NCBI GenBank assembly: GCA_018398765.1
Contig: JAHBMJ010000332.1
Span: forward strand, 174,418 to 229,257
DNA length: 54,840 bases
Direction: 5' to 3'
DNA from: Chromera velia
Lineage: Eukaryota; Sar; Chromeraceae
Below the pieces are notes generated by a model, which was not told where the DNA came from, made no database searches, and saw nothing but the letters and a program-made list of their open reading frames with translations. Below are positions 12,131 to 22,505 of this stretch, one piece after another. The translations under genes were made by a program, and so were the position numbers. Position 1 is the first letter of the stretch. Every line of letters begins with the position of its first letter.

Positions 12131-12637
12131 TCAAAGCACCAGGAGAGAGAGGGGCGTATCTGGAGGTACAGACTCTAGTTCCACATCTGGAAACATGAGC
12201 ATGTCTCCCCCCACCTCCTCATTCTCATCAATCCTCTCCGCACAACTTCCCACATCGCTGTCCTTTCGTCGTCTGTGATGATGGGAAGTTTGTCTGGACA
12301 GAAGACTGTGCGATCGGAGAATCGTCAGAGCATTGCGCAGAGGTGCAGAGACGAGAGACAGACGCTCCCTCATCTTCATCTTGCGTCGACGCTTCTCTCT
12401 CTCAGGACACTCGACGTGACCAGCACCTGCCGCCGCCTGATCTCCTCCTGTGGAAGGCTGCACTCCCTCGCTCCCTCCTGACCCTCCTGCCGCTCTCCTG
12501 TCGGGGCTTCCACCCTGAGCACCGACTGTCCCTCCTGTTCCCTCCTCCCCTCCTACGCCCACCCCTCCTGTCTCAGGAAGAACACCGACGCTCACCTCTG
12601 GGAGAGAGGATGACCTGCGAGGGCGGAACATTCTCAT
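12131..12637 (-). CDS. Probable tenth exon: C-terminal tail of the CDPK
   Basis: A textbook acceptor (ctttctgtgcgtgcag) precedes a 168-codon open stretch ending in TGA. A donor gtcagt, the same hexamer used at three other CDPK exon ends, occurs in exon 9 at 13084, seven codons before the TGA, and joins in phase. The tail starts MRMFRPRRSSSLPEVS, then has a Gly/Glu-rich segment, a basic cluster (EREKRRRKMKMRERLSLVS) and a His/Arg patch (HHHRRR). No domain is recognised. It could equally be a separate small gene or an untranslated region. Phase agreement and composition favour an extended CDPK or an alternatively spliced form. Confidence 0.5.
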   Translation of the reverse strand: MRMFRPRRSSSLPEVSVGVLPETGGVGVGGEEGTGGTVGAQGGSPDRRAAGGSGGSEGVQPSTGGDQAAAGAGHVECPEREKRRRKMKMRERLSLVSAPLRNALTILRSHSLLSRQTSHHHRRRKDSDVGSCAERIDENEEVGGDMLMFPDVELESVPPDTPLSLLVL

Positions 12638-13845
12638 CTGCACGCACAGAAAGAAAGAAAGCAATAAAGAAAGAAATGGTGAATCACATGTGGACACAAA
12701 AGAGGGGCAGAGCGGGGGAGCGGCAGCATTTGAGAGCACAAATCGAACTGAAAAGCTTGGGGCGGGAGGGGGGGGGGTCGAGAACGTACAATGGCAGACT
12801 CCAAACGCAAAAAGAAATCCTATACACTTTCATTCTGACAGCACACCTGAGGTGCTCTCACAAGCCAGCTACGCCTTTTGGAAACAAAAGGGAAGGAAAG
12901 AAAGAGACGGAATACAAAAAAGAAAGGACCAAAACTGCATCCAACGAATGATGAAGAGGGGTCCCCAATCAGCACGAAACGAAATCGAACGAAATAAAAT
13001 GATCAAATCCGAAAGAGTCCTACAAGCTTTCCCTAGTTCTTTCTCTCGTCTTGTCCTAACCACTCAGCAATGAACCCAACTGACTTGATTCAGAGAGAAG
13101 GAGACGGAGCGCTGTCTCTTTGCTCCCTTCTCTCTTGCTTCCGACATCGCCCGTGAGAGAGACAGGGGAATAGCATCCTTCTCACTGAAGGAGTCCTGCA
13201 TGGCCGTCCAAAATTCCTCAAAGTCGATCTTCCCGTCTCCGTTCTTGTCGAATTCGGCCAGAATCTGGTCCAGCGTGTGGTGGTGGTGTTTCTGCATCCA
13301 TCCACAAGTGGAGAAGAAAGAACAGAATGTCAGACCAACCAAGGAAGGTTCAGTCAACAATATAAATTTACCAGAGGGACGTTCCCATGCACCCCATGGA
13401 GCCCAGAAAGAAGCAAGAAAAAACAGCTCTATCTCCTTCCTCTTCCACTTTCATATAGCGGAACCGGTACCACGAAGAGCCAACTTCCACCACTCCCGGA
13501 GGAATCCGAGCACCAACACAAACAAAGCATCACCAAAGGAAGAAGACCAGTAACCAAGCTGATTCATGGACTGAATGGATGAACGAGACTCAGAATGAAT
13601 GCAGGAGCGAGAGAAGGAAGGAATAAAGGCTGAGAAAGGCAGGAAACAGGAAGGGAAAAAAGAAGCACAGGGCCAAACCGCTGCCTCTCTTCCCTTCTTT
13701 TCTGGAGAAGCGACTGACGTCAAGGCACATCACCTTCCTCATCTGCTTGGCCGTGATGAATCCCGTATTTCTCTCATCAAATTTCGAGAACGCCCGACGC
13801 ACCATGTCCTGCAAACAGAAAGAGAAGACAGGCAGACAGGCAGAC

Positions 13846-13888
<43 letters not shown>

Positions 13889-16800
13889 GAACAGGCCGTC
13901 AGTCCGAAAAAAAAACAGATTGATACACGGTAAACGTCCCAAAGCCACATACCAAAAAAAGGTGCCTCCCACATGAGACCTTGCCGATCCCAGAGATACC
14001 GCCGCCATGAAGGCCTGATGGCTGTAACGACTTTCACGCCTATTCTTCCACTCTGCATGTTTCCTCTCCCCTCTTCCCTCTCCTTTTCGTCCAGTCCCGC
14101 TCTCAACCACTGAGGAGGTCTACGCAGTTCCCGTGATGGTTGAAAGGAAAAGAAAAGAAAAAAAAGAATGAACGAATTCATGTAGACAATAAATATGCCG
14201 ACCGACTGACCTCGTGCATGCAGAGTCGTGTCTGCATCACAGCGGCAACAAATTCTGTATACTGGATTTCGGAGTGACAGGTGTCGTCGAGGGACAGGAA
14301 GAGCTCTGCGGACTCGTCCTCGGACAACCCGAAATTCTCCCGCATCGCCGCAACAAAGTCGTGAAGGCTGATCGATCCGTTCCCTGATGGATGGATGAAT
14401 GGGTGCATTCATGGATTGATTGCACAGGCATTTGGTTAGACCACACACACATGCGCGTAGGCGCTCAACTGAAGACGACACCGCGTCGAAGAGAAGAGAA
14501 GAGAAGAGAAGATGAGCCCCTCCTTCCTTCACGCCCCCCCTGTCCCTCTTCATCCTACCCTGTGCAAGCCCATGCAACCCAACCAAGTCCCTCTGTGAGA
14601 TCTCGGCATTCAATTCACTCCCGAGACGGGATACAAAAGTCAGTGAGTGAGTGATCCTCTTGACAGACTCGAACGAACTCCAGGAGGGTCCATATCCCTC
14701 CCAGCGGCTTTGTCATCCTCTCTGTCCATCTGTCTGTCTTCTGACTGACCGACCGACCCGATTTGTCAAATTCGAAGAAGGACTGTGCGAGCTCGTCGAT
14801 CTCTCCGGACGTCAGGCTGTATGCCATCACAGTCAGGGCAACGCGCTTCACCTTGTTGGCCTTCGCAAACCTGCAGACAGACAGGACGACCGTACACTTA
14901 CCAAAATGCACCACGTCAGAGAACCGACGTTCATGCATTTTTCCTTTCAATGTCTCTCGCACAACTGCCACTAATGTGAGCAGGGCCAGCCCCTAGTTTC
15001 ATTTTGCCTTCCTCAGAGCACCCGAAATGAACGAACAGACAGAAAGGGAAGTGAAAAGAAAAAACCGCCTGCTGTGAGAACAGGGTAAAAGAGAACAGAA
15101 GTCAGCTGTTGAATCCATCCATCCTTGTTCCTTCCAACTCTTTATACGTGTCGTCATGCATACCTATCTCTCTGGAGAGAAACAAGTAAGCAAGCAAGCG
15201 CATGCGATCGATCGAGAGGCTGACGTACCTCCTGAACGCCTGCAGGATCGACGAATCGATTCGAGAGTGCGGAGGTGGTGAGGAGGGGGCCGCAGCTGTG
15301 CAGACTGAGAGCGAGGGCGTCTGAGAGAAGGTCGAGGACACCAGAGACGGGACGGTGGAGCATGTGGGGGCACTGGGGGGAAGAAGGGGAACGATCCCAA
15401 GGGTAGACGTCTTGGGGGGGGAAGAGAGAGTTGTTGGGAGAGGCTCTCCCTCTGCCAGAGAGAGCGGAGGGGGGGGAAGCAGGGAGGCCGGGGAGGCCTT
15501 TGCACCGGCAAGCATTGCTGCTTCGTCCCTGGCCCTGACTGCTCTCTGGATGAACTCATGCTGCATGGCTTCGTGGGCTGTCATCCTCTTTTGGGGGTTG
15601 ACGACCAGACAGCGTTTGACGAAGTCCTTCGCTTCAGCTGAGATCGAATCCCACCTGCAGGCAAGCAGGGAGGACAAACAACACAGACAGCAGTCATGTG
15701 AGGAGGGTTGAAGGGTCTCTTTGCATTGGTCTCCTTTGAGCTTCTCTTCGACAATTGAAAGGAAATAAAAGAACGGAGAGATTCCATAACGACTCCAACG
15801 GATCCGACTCCAGCAGAGCGAAAGCGCAACGAAAACCCGACATCAGAGGACACCGACAAGAACGATAGCAATGCACTCAACAACCCCATGCAGCCTCAAG
15901 GACAACAAAGCCATTTGAAACGAACACCTTCGGAAGGAATTGTGATCACACACACAATCCGTTGGAAGGATTTGTGAGATCACACAATCCGACACCGCTC
16001 TGCATGCTGAAGAATGCTGTGCAACCACCCTGTGCTGGGCATGGCTGGGCACCACCACAGAGGCACGCCCGGCCACCGCACATACAGGCATCACAAGCAG
16101 CAGAGATCAAGCGAGCCCCCCAAACTATCCTGTAGATGTAACGCCGGGCCTCTGCTCCCCCGCCGATCTGTCGATCAACGAGGTCGTTTTGCTCGCTTCT
16201 ATTATAAAAGGTGTCGCGCAGGCCTTGCAGACCAAGGGCAGGATCGAGTTAGTGGAGACAAACCCGAGAAAATTTGCTAAGGACTGACAACTTCATACCC
16301 ATTACCAACCACCAGTGACGGCCAGTATACAAAGAACGAGACAGGTTGAGAAGAAAACTGCACGAAGAATGAAACAATTCGACTGACTCCCTTCCTGTCA
16401 TCTTGTACTTTCCCTTGCAGATCCTGTTCAACGTCTCTTCTTTCTCCTTCGCGTAGAACGGAGGTGTCCCTGCCAGCAACATGTAGACGATAACCCCCAT
16501 GGCCCACATGTCGACGGCAATGGAGAACTCACGGGACTTGACGCTCTCAGGCGCCAGGTAGTACAGAGTCCCCACTACTGCCTGCACGCTGCTGCTCAAG
16601 TTCGGGTGGAAGAGCCTCGAGAACCCGAAGTCGATCAGCTGCACGCACGCACACAAAGCAAAAAGGGATGAAAGTGTTCAGGATATTCACCGTCCTCGTG
16701 GTTCTTTCTGGGATGCTCTCAATGCAAAAATACCTCTTTTTTCCCTCCCTCTCCCACGAACTTCGAGGCCCAGCCCCCAGGTGTCGAAACCACAGACAGA

Positions 16801-18381
16801 CTCAACAACCAGCCCTTTCTCCCCACCTCACTATTCACTCACTCACTTACTTACATACACTCCATGATTGCGCTACGGTGCCATTTGAACGATTTCTCTG
16901 AATACACTGAGCAGACAAAAGAGGCACCCACCCACCTTCAGTTTCGCACCCGGCTCATCAGACTCATAAAGGAAGTTCTCGAGTTTCAAATCCCTGTGCA
17001 CGATGTTGTGAGCGTGCAAGTACTCGACTGGGAGCAGCATCTCCCTCGTCGCAGCTGCAGCGTCCACCTCGCTGTACGTCTCCACCTTCGCCAGCCTCTC
17101 GTAGAGCTGCTGACCGGAACAATACTCCATCACCAGACGCACAGAGTCGTTGTCTTCGAAGACATCCATCAGTCTGCAAGGAAAACAGAAAGAAAATCAG
17201 GCTAGTCGCTACGTGCGTCGATGAGTCATCATGTTTGACCTTATCAAGTATCCTTGTGTTTCTTTCTCTGTTGAACGAGTCCAACTCTGTTGGTCAGTGA
17301 ACTACAATATCAAGGCTGATAATGTAGAAAAAGCAAAGGAGCAACCAGTCACGACTCCTCGCGCCCGTATCGTCGAACAGTTTCGTGACTGGATCTACGA
17401 GAAGCAGCAGCAGCAGCAGGGTATCTCTAGAAATGGTTAACGCAGGTCAGGGAATGTAGTAGGGAAGAAAGGAGGCGTTCATTTTTGCCATTTTCCTTTC
17501 TCTCTGAAAGGGTCATCTCTCCCGTTCTCTCCGATTTCCTTCCTTTGGCGGCCTCCTTTCCCCTTCTTCCCGCCTGCAGTCCCCTTTGCTGCTATCTTTT
17601 CACACTTACCTGACGATGTGCGGGTGGTCAAGTTCGAGGTACCTGCAGGGGGAGGAAGAGGTGAATCAATCGACGGACTCTTTCTCGGTCGTGCATGGCT
17701 CTACGTGTGTGCGGGAGAACGAAGGGAGGGATGCGTGCCAAGGGCGGCAAACTCGGAATGAGGACGTCCGAAGTAAAGAAGGGGAGGGAATGGGAGAACG
17801 TCACAAAGGAGAAGAGGACGGGAATCAGGACCAGTCCATATCGAGACGGCGTAACGAATAAGGGGGAGGGGAAGGGCAAATGAAAGATGGGAGGAGCCGC
17901 AAAGTGCTCAGCAGGCAGCGGATGAGAGAGAAGTACATTGTTGAGCTTGCGTCGGGAACAATAGCAAGTGAGGAAATGAATCCGGAGGAGGGCAGAAGTC
18001 CAAGCAGGCAGGCATGTAAAAGAGGTTGGAACAAGAGACAGGTAGTAAACAAAGAGTAGAGAGCGGGGTGACAGAAGGAAGGAAGGTGGGTCATACGAAG
18101 GAGTTATGATAGACGTACAGTGAGGCCTCGTTTCTGATCAGTTCGATCACTTCTTGTTTCTCTGGGTGCTTCTTCAAGGTCTTCATGGCATAGGGCCTCC
18201 CGTCCAGCTTCCCCCGCACCAATCGCACAGGCCCCGTGAATCCTGTGCCGAGGACGGTTTCTGTTTTCTCATAGTGGTCGTACACACTTCCTCGACAGTG
18301 AATACGAGCGGCTGTTCGTGGATGGGAGTTGTCTTTGGGGAGCTGCTTCAGCAGCCGAGGTCCTTGACAGGCATTCCCCAT
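12131..18381 (-). CDS. CDPK: Calcium-dependent protein kinase (CDPK), multi-exon
   Basis: A Ser/Thr kinase activated by Ca2+ binding to its own EF-hands. Minus-strand exons, phases all matching: 18119-18381, 17610-17642 (33 bp), 16936-17173, 16388-16638, 15229-15654, 14758-14870, 14211-14383, 13719-13808, 13085-13291 and probably 12131-12637. That gives 766 residues; without the last splice, exon 9 runs to a TGA at 13064 (604 residues). MGNAC at the start fits N-myristoylation with nearby palmitoylation. Kinase: glycine loop LGTGFTGPV (44-52), Lys67, Glu85, Met114 gatekeeper, HRDLKLEN (158-165), IDFG (Asp181), APE (207-209). A Pro/Ser-rich insert (about 300-392) precedes the junction helix. 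EF-hand loops start at 439, 474, 510 and 544; the first and fourth look canonical, the second and third degenerate. The start codon lies about 215 bp from retroelement-related repeats. Confidence 0.93.
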
Positions 18382-18596
18382 AATGACCCAAGTCCACGCG
18401 GAGGTGGCAACGTAATCGCCTTTTCGGCCGGAAGTTGCCCACTGGCACAGAGGGGAACAGCAGAATGGAGGTACAGAGAAGATGCGACGCTATCGTGCGA
18501 CAGAAACGACTGACGATTGGGTGTAACTGCGTGATTGTGGCTGTTCTGTCGACTTAGAGGAGTGAAGGAAAGGGGTATAATGGGGTATACGTACGG

Positions 18597-19246
18597 GATA
18601 CACCCAACCAGTTGGGTGAGTGCCTCGGGGGGCCATTTAGGGGGTCCGCTCAATTCCGCTCATATTTGATTGGTGCACACCATCGGGGGCTTAGGCATGT
18701 CTTGTGTGCTGCCATGGGGCGGGGGCCACGGCAACACGCGCGAAGTATATGCTTTTCGGGGTGCATGTGCAACTCCGTGCGAGTTACACTTGAGGGGCAC
18801 GCATGCGCAAAGTAAGTAAAGCATGCGCGATGACGGCTCCGTGCGAGTTGCTTGAGGGGCACATTTTGGAACTCGGGCGACACCGACTGTACGTGACGGA
18901 GACCGAACCGGCCGATCCCCCCCTCAAAATGCGTTATGCGAGTGCGTGCGATCTCAGGGCCTCTCGGCTGATCTCAGCAGAGCTGAGCTGCCCCCCGAGG
19001 CGACGCGAGGCAGACTTGTCAGCGTCCGGCCGGGGCGGCGGGGCCCATGCATGCGTGGCACGTGCCGGGGCCCTGCATGGGCCACCATGCCCACCAGATT
19101 GGGTCGAACAGTGGCCACGGCTTGCCCATGGATCGCATATGTTTGCTGCATGGGGCCACGGCTTCATCTCTAATTAATTGCATATGAGATACATCAATCA
19201 TCGTACATCACACCCAACAAGTTGGGTGAGTGCCTCGGGGGGCCCT
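18597..19246. repeat. Segment bounded by direct copies of a 35-bp palindrome-bearing motif
   Basis: Two direct copies of a motif of about 35 bp lie at 18602-18636 and 19209-19243. Each contains the inverted repeat CACCCAAC-n-GTTGGGTG followed by agtgcctcggggggcc. They bracket about 570 bp of GC-rich DNA with internal duplications (ctccgtgcgagtt twice) and a block shared with 42660-42768. The end of the motif recurs in reverse orientation inside both LTR copies (about 19718-19734 and 34870-34887). It looks like a small non-autonomous element or a remnant of one. No protein is coded. Confidence 0.5.
18913..19013 (+). repeat. Dispersed ~100-bp repeat, copy 1
   Basis: Matches 42660-42768 in the same orientation over about 100 bp at roughly 85 percent by eye. 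The shared core runs through ctcagggcctctcggctga and ends at gctgccccccgaggcga. It lies inside the palindrome-bounded segment. Confidence 0.65.
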
Positions 19247-19502
19247 GGAGGCATTGTTAGCAAGCAGGCGACTACCTCGCAGGCGCCGGTATAGCTCTGA
19301 GTAAGCATGAAATCGAACCTTTAAGGGTGAACAAAATCATTAAAAGCAGGTCAATGTGATGAATTTGAATCATACAGTTAAATGTGGCCGTAGTAAAGTG
19401 TATGTTGGTAAAATATAGTAAAATAGAAAATCATTATACAATAAACTATGCATAAGAGAAGGGATATACTGTTGCAGAAGAGAAGTCTGCACCTCATATC
19501 TG

Positions 19503-20247
19503 TGAAAGTAAACGACAGTCCCGTTCCTGGTTGGATTCGCGGAAGGTGAATTCCGGTCCCGGCATTTCCATTCGTCCCTTCGCCCCGAGCCAGAGAAAGG
19601 AGCGACGCGCACGCAGCGGCCCGTACACATCGGGTGGCGGGGCGCCTGCAACAGAGGAGTGCATGTTGTGAGTTCCATGGTATGGCCCGCATGCACTTTG
19701 GCGTTAGAAATACACCCGAGGCACTCACCGTAGTGGTGTGTGCTCCGGGGCTTCATATGGGATTTAAATAGGCCAATGGTGCGGTTATGCCATCGGAGGC
19801 TTCAGAATTAATTCCGGTCCCGAATTAATTTCTAGACAGTCAGACAGACGTGCACGGCGGTTACCGTCCGTTTGAATGAGAGACGTGATCTAGGGATTGA
19901 CAGAACTTCATGTGTAGGATCTGTACTGTGCCCTATATCTCTTTGTGGTTCTTTTGTGCTCTGAGTAATGCACAAGGCCACCAGCAGGAGCATACTGTGG
20001 ACTGTAGGAGTTCATAGATTTTCTGTCTGGTGAAGAGACTGATCAGATATTTATTTCGGATTATCTGTATCGGTCTAGACGAGTACGTCACGGAGACGTA
20101 TTCGCTGTGATCCTCTAATAGGTGAGGGCCAGGAATTCGGGAGTATAGCAGTTTGAGGAGTCCTCTGGATAGGCTAGAGGATCGATACAGGAGGGCCCAT
20201 AGGATTCTACTGGAGGAATCTCAAGAGAGGTGAGACTCTACTTTTCA
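19503..20247 (+). repeat. LTR copy 1 (745 bp)
   Basis: Starts TGAAAG and ends TTTTCA. It pairs base for base with 34656-35400, also 745 bp, with 23 differences, all but one of them transitions. It contains TTTAAATA and CCAAT-like boxes near 19764-19776 and, near its end, the small hairpin gattc...gaatc. It is not directly followed by a primer-binding site, which is unusual for a 5' LTR. Confidence 0.85.
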
Positions 20248-20915
20248 CTATATCACCTCTAACTTCTACCATTTAACATTTTGTTGTACTTGAAAAAAGA
20301 TGCTATAGGAAAAAAAAAAATTAGAGCATATATATGCATATACAAGATTTTGTAAGTATGACGTATAAAAGCTAGGTATAGAAGTATTATGTGTGCGAAT
20401 ATTAACTTCATATTTACTAGGGTTAGGGTTTTTTACAGAAATATTTAGGAAATAATGTTATATGTGAAAGAAGATAAATGAAATAGATTGATATTTTCTA
20501 CATAATTCTGAAGTAAACATTGAGTGTGAACTACAGTCTAGAGATATGTATAAGTTTAATTTTTTTTTTATATTTTTCATTCAAAAAGGAATTATGATAA
20601 AGAATCTAGTAAAAGATAAATATTTATTCAGAGAATTGAATGGTGTAAAGAAATCAATTATTTCTATGGTGTAGAACATTGAAAGAATGCATGATCGAGT
20701 AAGACCATATGATCAATCACAAAAAGAATATACATGCATGATCATTGCGAGTTGTATTGCAGGATCGAATGCACCGCTGTGATTTTAGTTGATTTGTAGT
20801 ACATATTGGTGAATAGTAGATCTGTGCAGAGCTAGGAACAAGTGTTTTAATGGAAGGAATTTCAGTCATGTGAACACTGCATGTGCAGTAGAAGTCAGTA
20901 GAACTGTATATACGT
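20248..20915. repeat. AT-rich block X, copy 1
   Basis: Directly follows the LTR copy. An almost identical block follows the right-hand LTR (35401-36069), with 11 transitions, no transversions and one homopolymer-length change. It is strongly AT-rich, unlike the GC-rich element, and carries a telomere-like tagggttagggttt. It looks like former flanking DNA duplicated together with an LTR. Confidence 0.8.
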
Positions 20916-20963
20916 TAGGATTCCATTAGAGGAATCTTAAGAGAGGTGAGACTCTACTTTTCA
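20916..20963 (+). repeat. Truncated LTR 3' end (48 bp)
   Basis: Repeats the last 48 bp of the LTR (compare 20200-20247) with a few transitions, including the hairpin gattccattagaggaatc and the terminal ctctacttttca. It sits one base before the primer-binding site, so it is best read as what is left of the true 5' LTR. Confidence 0.75.
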
Positions 20964-20964
20964 C

Positions 20965-20982
20965 TGGCGCCGTCACTGAGGG
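20965..20982 (+). promoter_or_regulatory. Candidate tRNA primer-binding site
   Basis: The sequence tggcgccgtcactgaggg begins with TGG, the complement of a tRNA CCA end, and lies one base after an LTR-like CA end. TGGCGCC starts occur in retroelements primed by tRNAs whose acceptor ends in GGCGCCA. Which tRNA is used here cannot be told without the genome's tRNA set. Confidence 0.6.
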
Positions 20983-21052
20983 AGTCTCCCGTTGTCACTC
21001 CGACAACATTCCCCTTGTTGTATTCCCGATTCCCTACTATAGGTGACTTACC

Positions 21053-22505
21053 ATGGGTCCCAAGAAGGACACTCCACATGGGTGCGTCGCGATCAAGGAT
21101 ATGGAGGCGAAGACCATGGGCGTCTTCGGCCTCACGGACGATGCAGACATCATCGAGTGGGTACGGGAATATGCAGATGCTGTAGCTATTCTCGGGGACT
21201 CGGACAAGTGGTGCGGCGGGCTCACCCTAACTAACAGGAACAAGGTAGGGGTCAACGTTAAGCACTACGTCGCAAGGACCGAGGTGGAAGTGCTGGAGAA
21301 GGTGATGGAACGGGTGCCCCACCTCAGCTTGGAAGTTTCTGAGCAGCTCCAGATTTTCCACAGGCACGTTGTGGACTCCGTCTCTCTGCCCGATGCGGAG
21401 TGGATGAAGAGATATCTGCAGCGGACCGATGTTTTGAGAATAGGCAAGGCGAGGATCATAGAAATCAGGGAGCTTCTCTCACGCTGAGAGAAGGAAAGAA
21501 TCTCTGGTCCCCAGTTGAAGGCTCTGAACGAACAGATCCTCTGCCTGCAAACTCTGAAGGAACCCTCCTTCCTCTCCCTGTCTCGCCCTGTTGTGTTGTC
21601 TTCAGGTGGAGAGCTCCATGGGGGAGCTTCAACAGAGACGAAGGTGAAGACGGAGGAGGAGACAGGAGCGATACCAGACACCTCCCGTCAGATGTCCGTC
21701 CCCGTGTCCAGAGAGCAGCGTCTGGCCTCTGATGAGCGGGACCACCGTAGCAGTAGCAGCAGCAGTTCCAGTGGGGGGGTACAGGTGGTCGGTGTGTGAC
21801 CTGACACCACCCTGCTGGAGATAAAAAGGAAGCAGTACGAGGACCTCGTGGCCCAGATATCGGGTCTGAACGCCGCACGCGGTGCTGACAAGCTCCGAAT
21901 TCTGGAGATCTAGAAGGAGGAGACTGAAGTGCTGAGTGGCATGCCCAGGAGGAACAATTTCCCTGAGGGGTCTGAAGTGAAGGAGGCGTACGCATCAGAG
22001 CTGGCATCCTGGGCCGAGAAGAAAGAGGTCTTCGACGCTGGGAAGGCTGACAGGGATACGCTGGTAGCGACCCTGCATGGTCATATTAACCAGCTGGCGT
22101 CTGATGGGTTTGCTCTGAACGAGCAGGCCGACAAACTCCGCAAGGAGATAGACCTCCTCTCTCCTCCTCCCCAGGCCAAGGGTGTCACTGGGGGTGCTGC
22201 TGAAGGCCGCCTGCTTTCGGTATTCCAGATGACCCCCCTTACAGGTGGGGGGGTGTATCCTGCTGTGTCTCCCTCTGATCCTGCGACGGTGTCTGTAGGT
22301 GGGGGGGTGCGTACTGGTGATGTCGGGGCTCCGGGTGCTCCTGACATCTTCTCTTTCCTCGGAGTTAGGGAGTCGAGTGGAACTCAGGGGAGGCCCAAGT
22401 GTGACCCTGAGGATCCCCTCATCGTCTACACCCTGGAGGAGATCTTGACATCAGTCCTGAGGACCTTTGTGGAGATGCGAAATAAGGTCATGGCAATGAT
22501 CTTTG
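21053..22505 (+). pseudogene. gag N-terminal part, interrupted
   Basis: Begins at an ATG in good context (cttaccATGG) 70 bp after the primer-binding site. The first open piece (144 codons) starts MGPKKDTPHGCVAIKDMEAK. The same frame continues through TGA 21485, TGA 21797 and TAG 21911 with protein-like sequence on both sides of each stop, including a Ser-run linker and helical segments rich in Glu and Lys. Around 22500-22560 the coding sense moves to the next frame (+1 relative). That could be an indel or a programmed frameshift site. No gag domain family is assignable from sequence alone. Confidence 0.6.
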
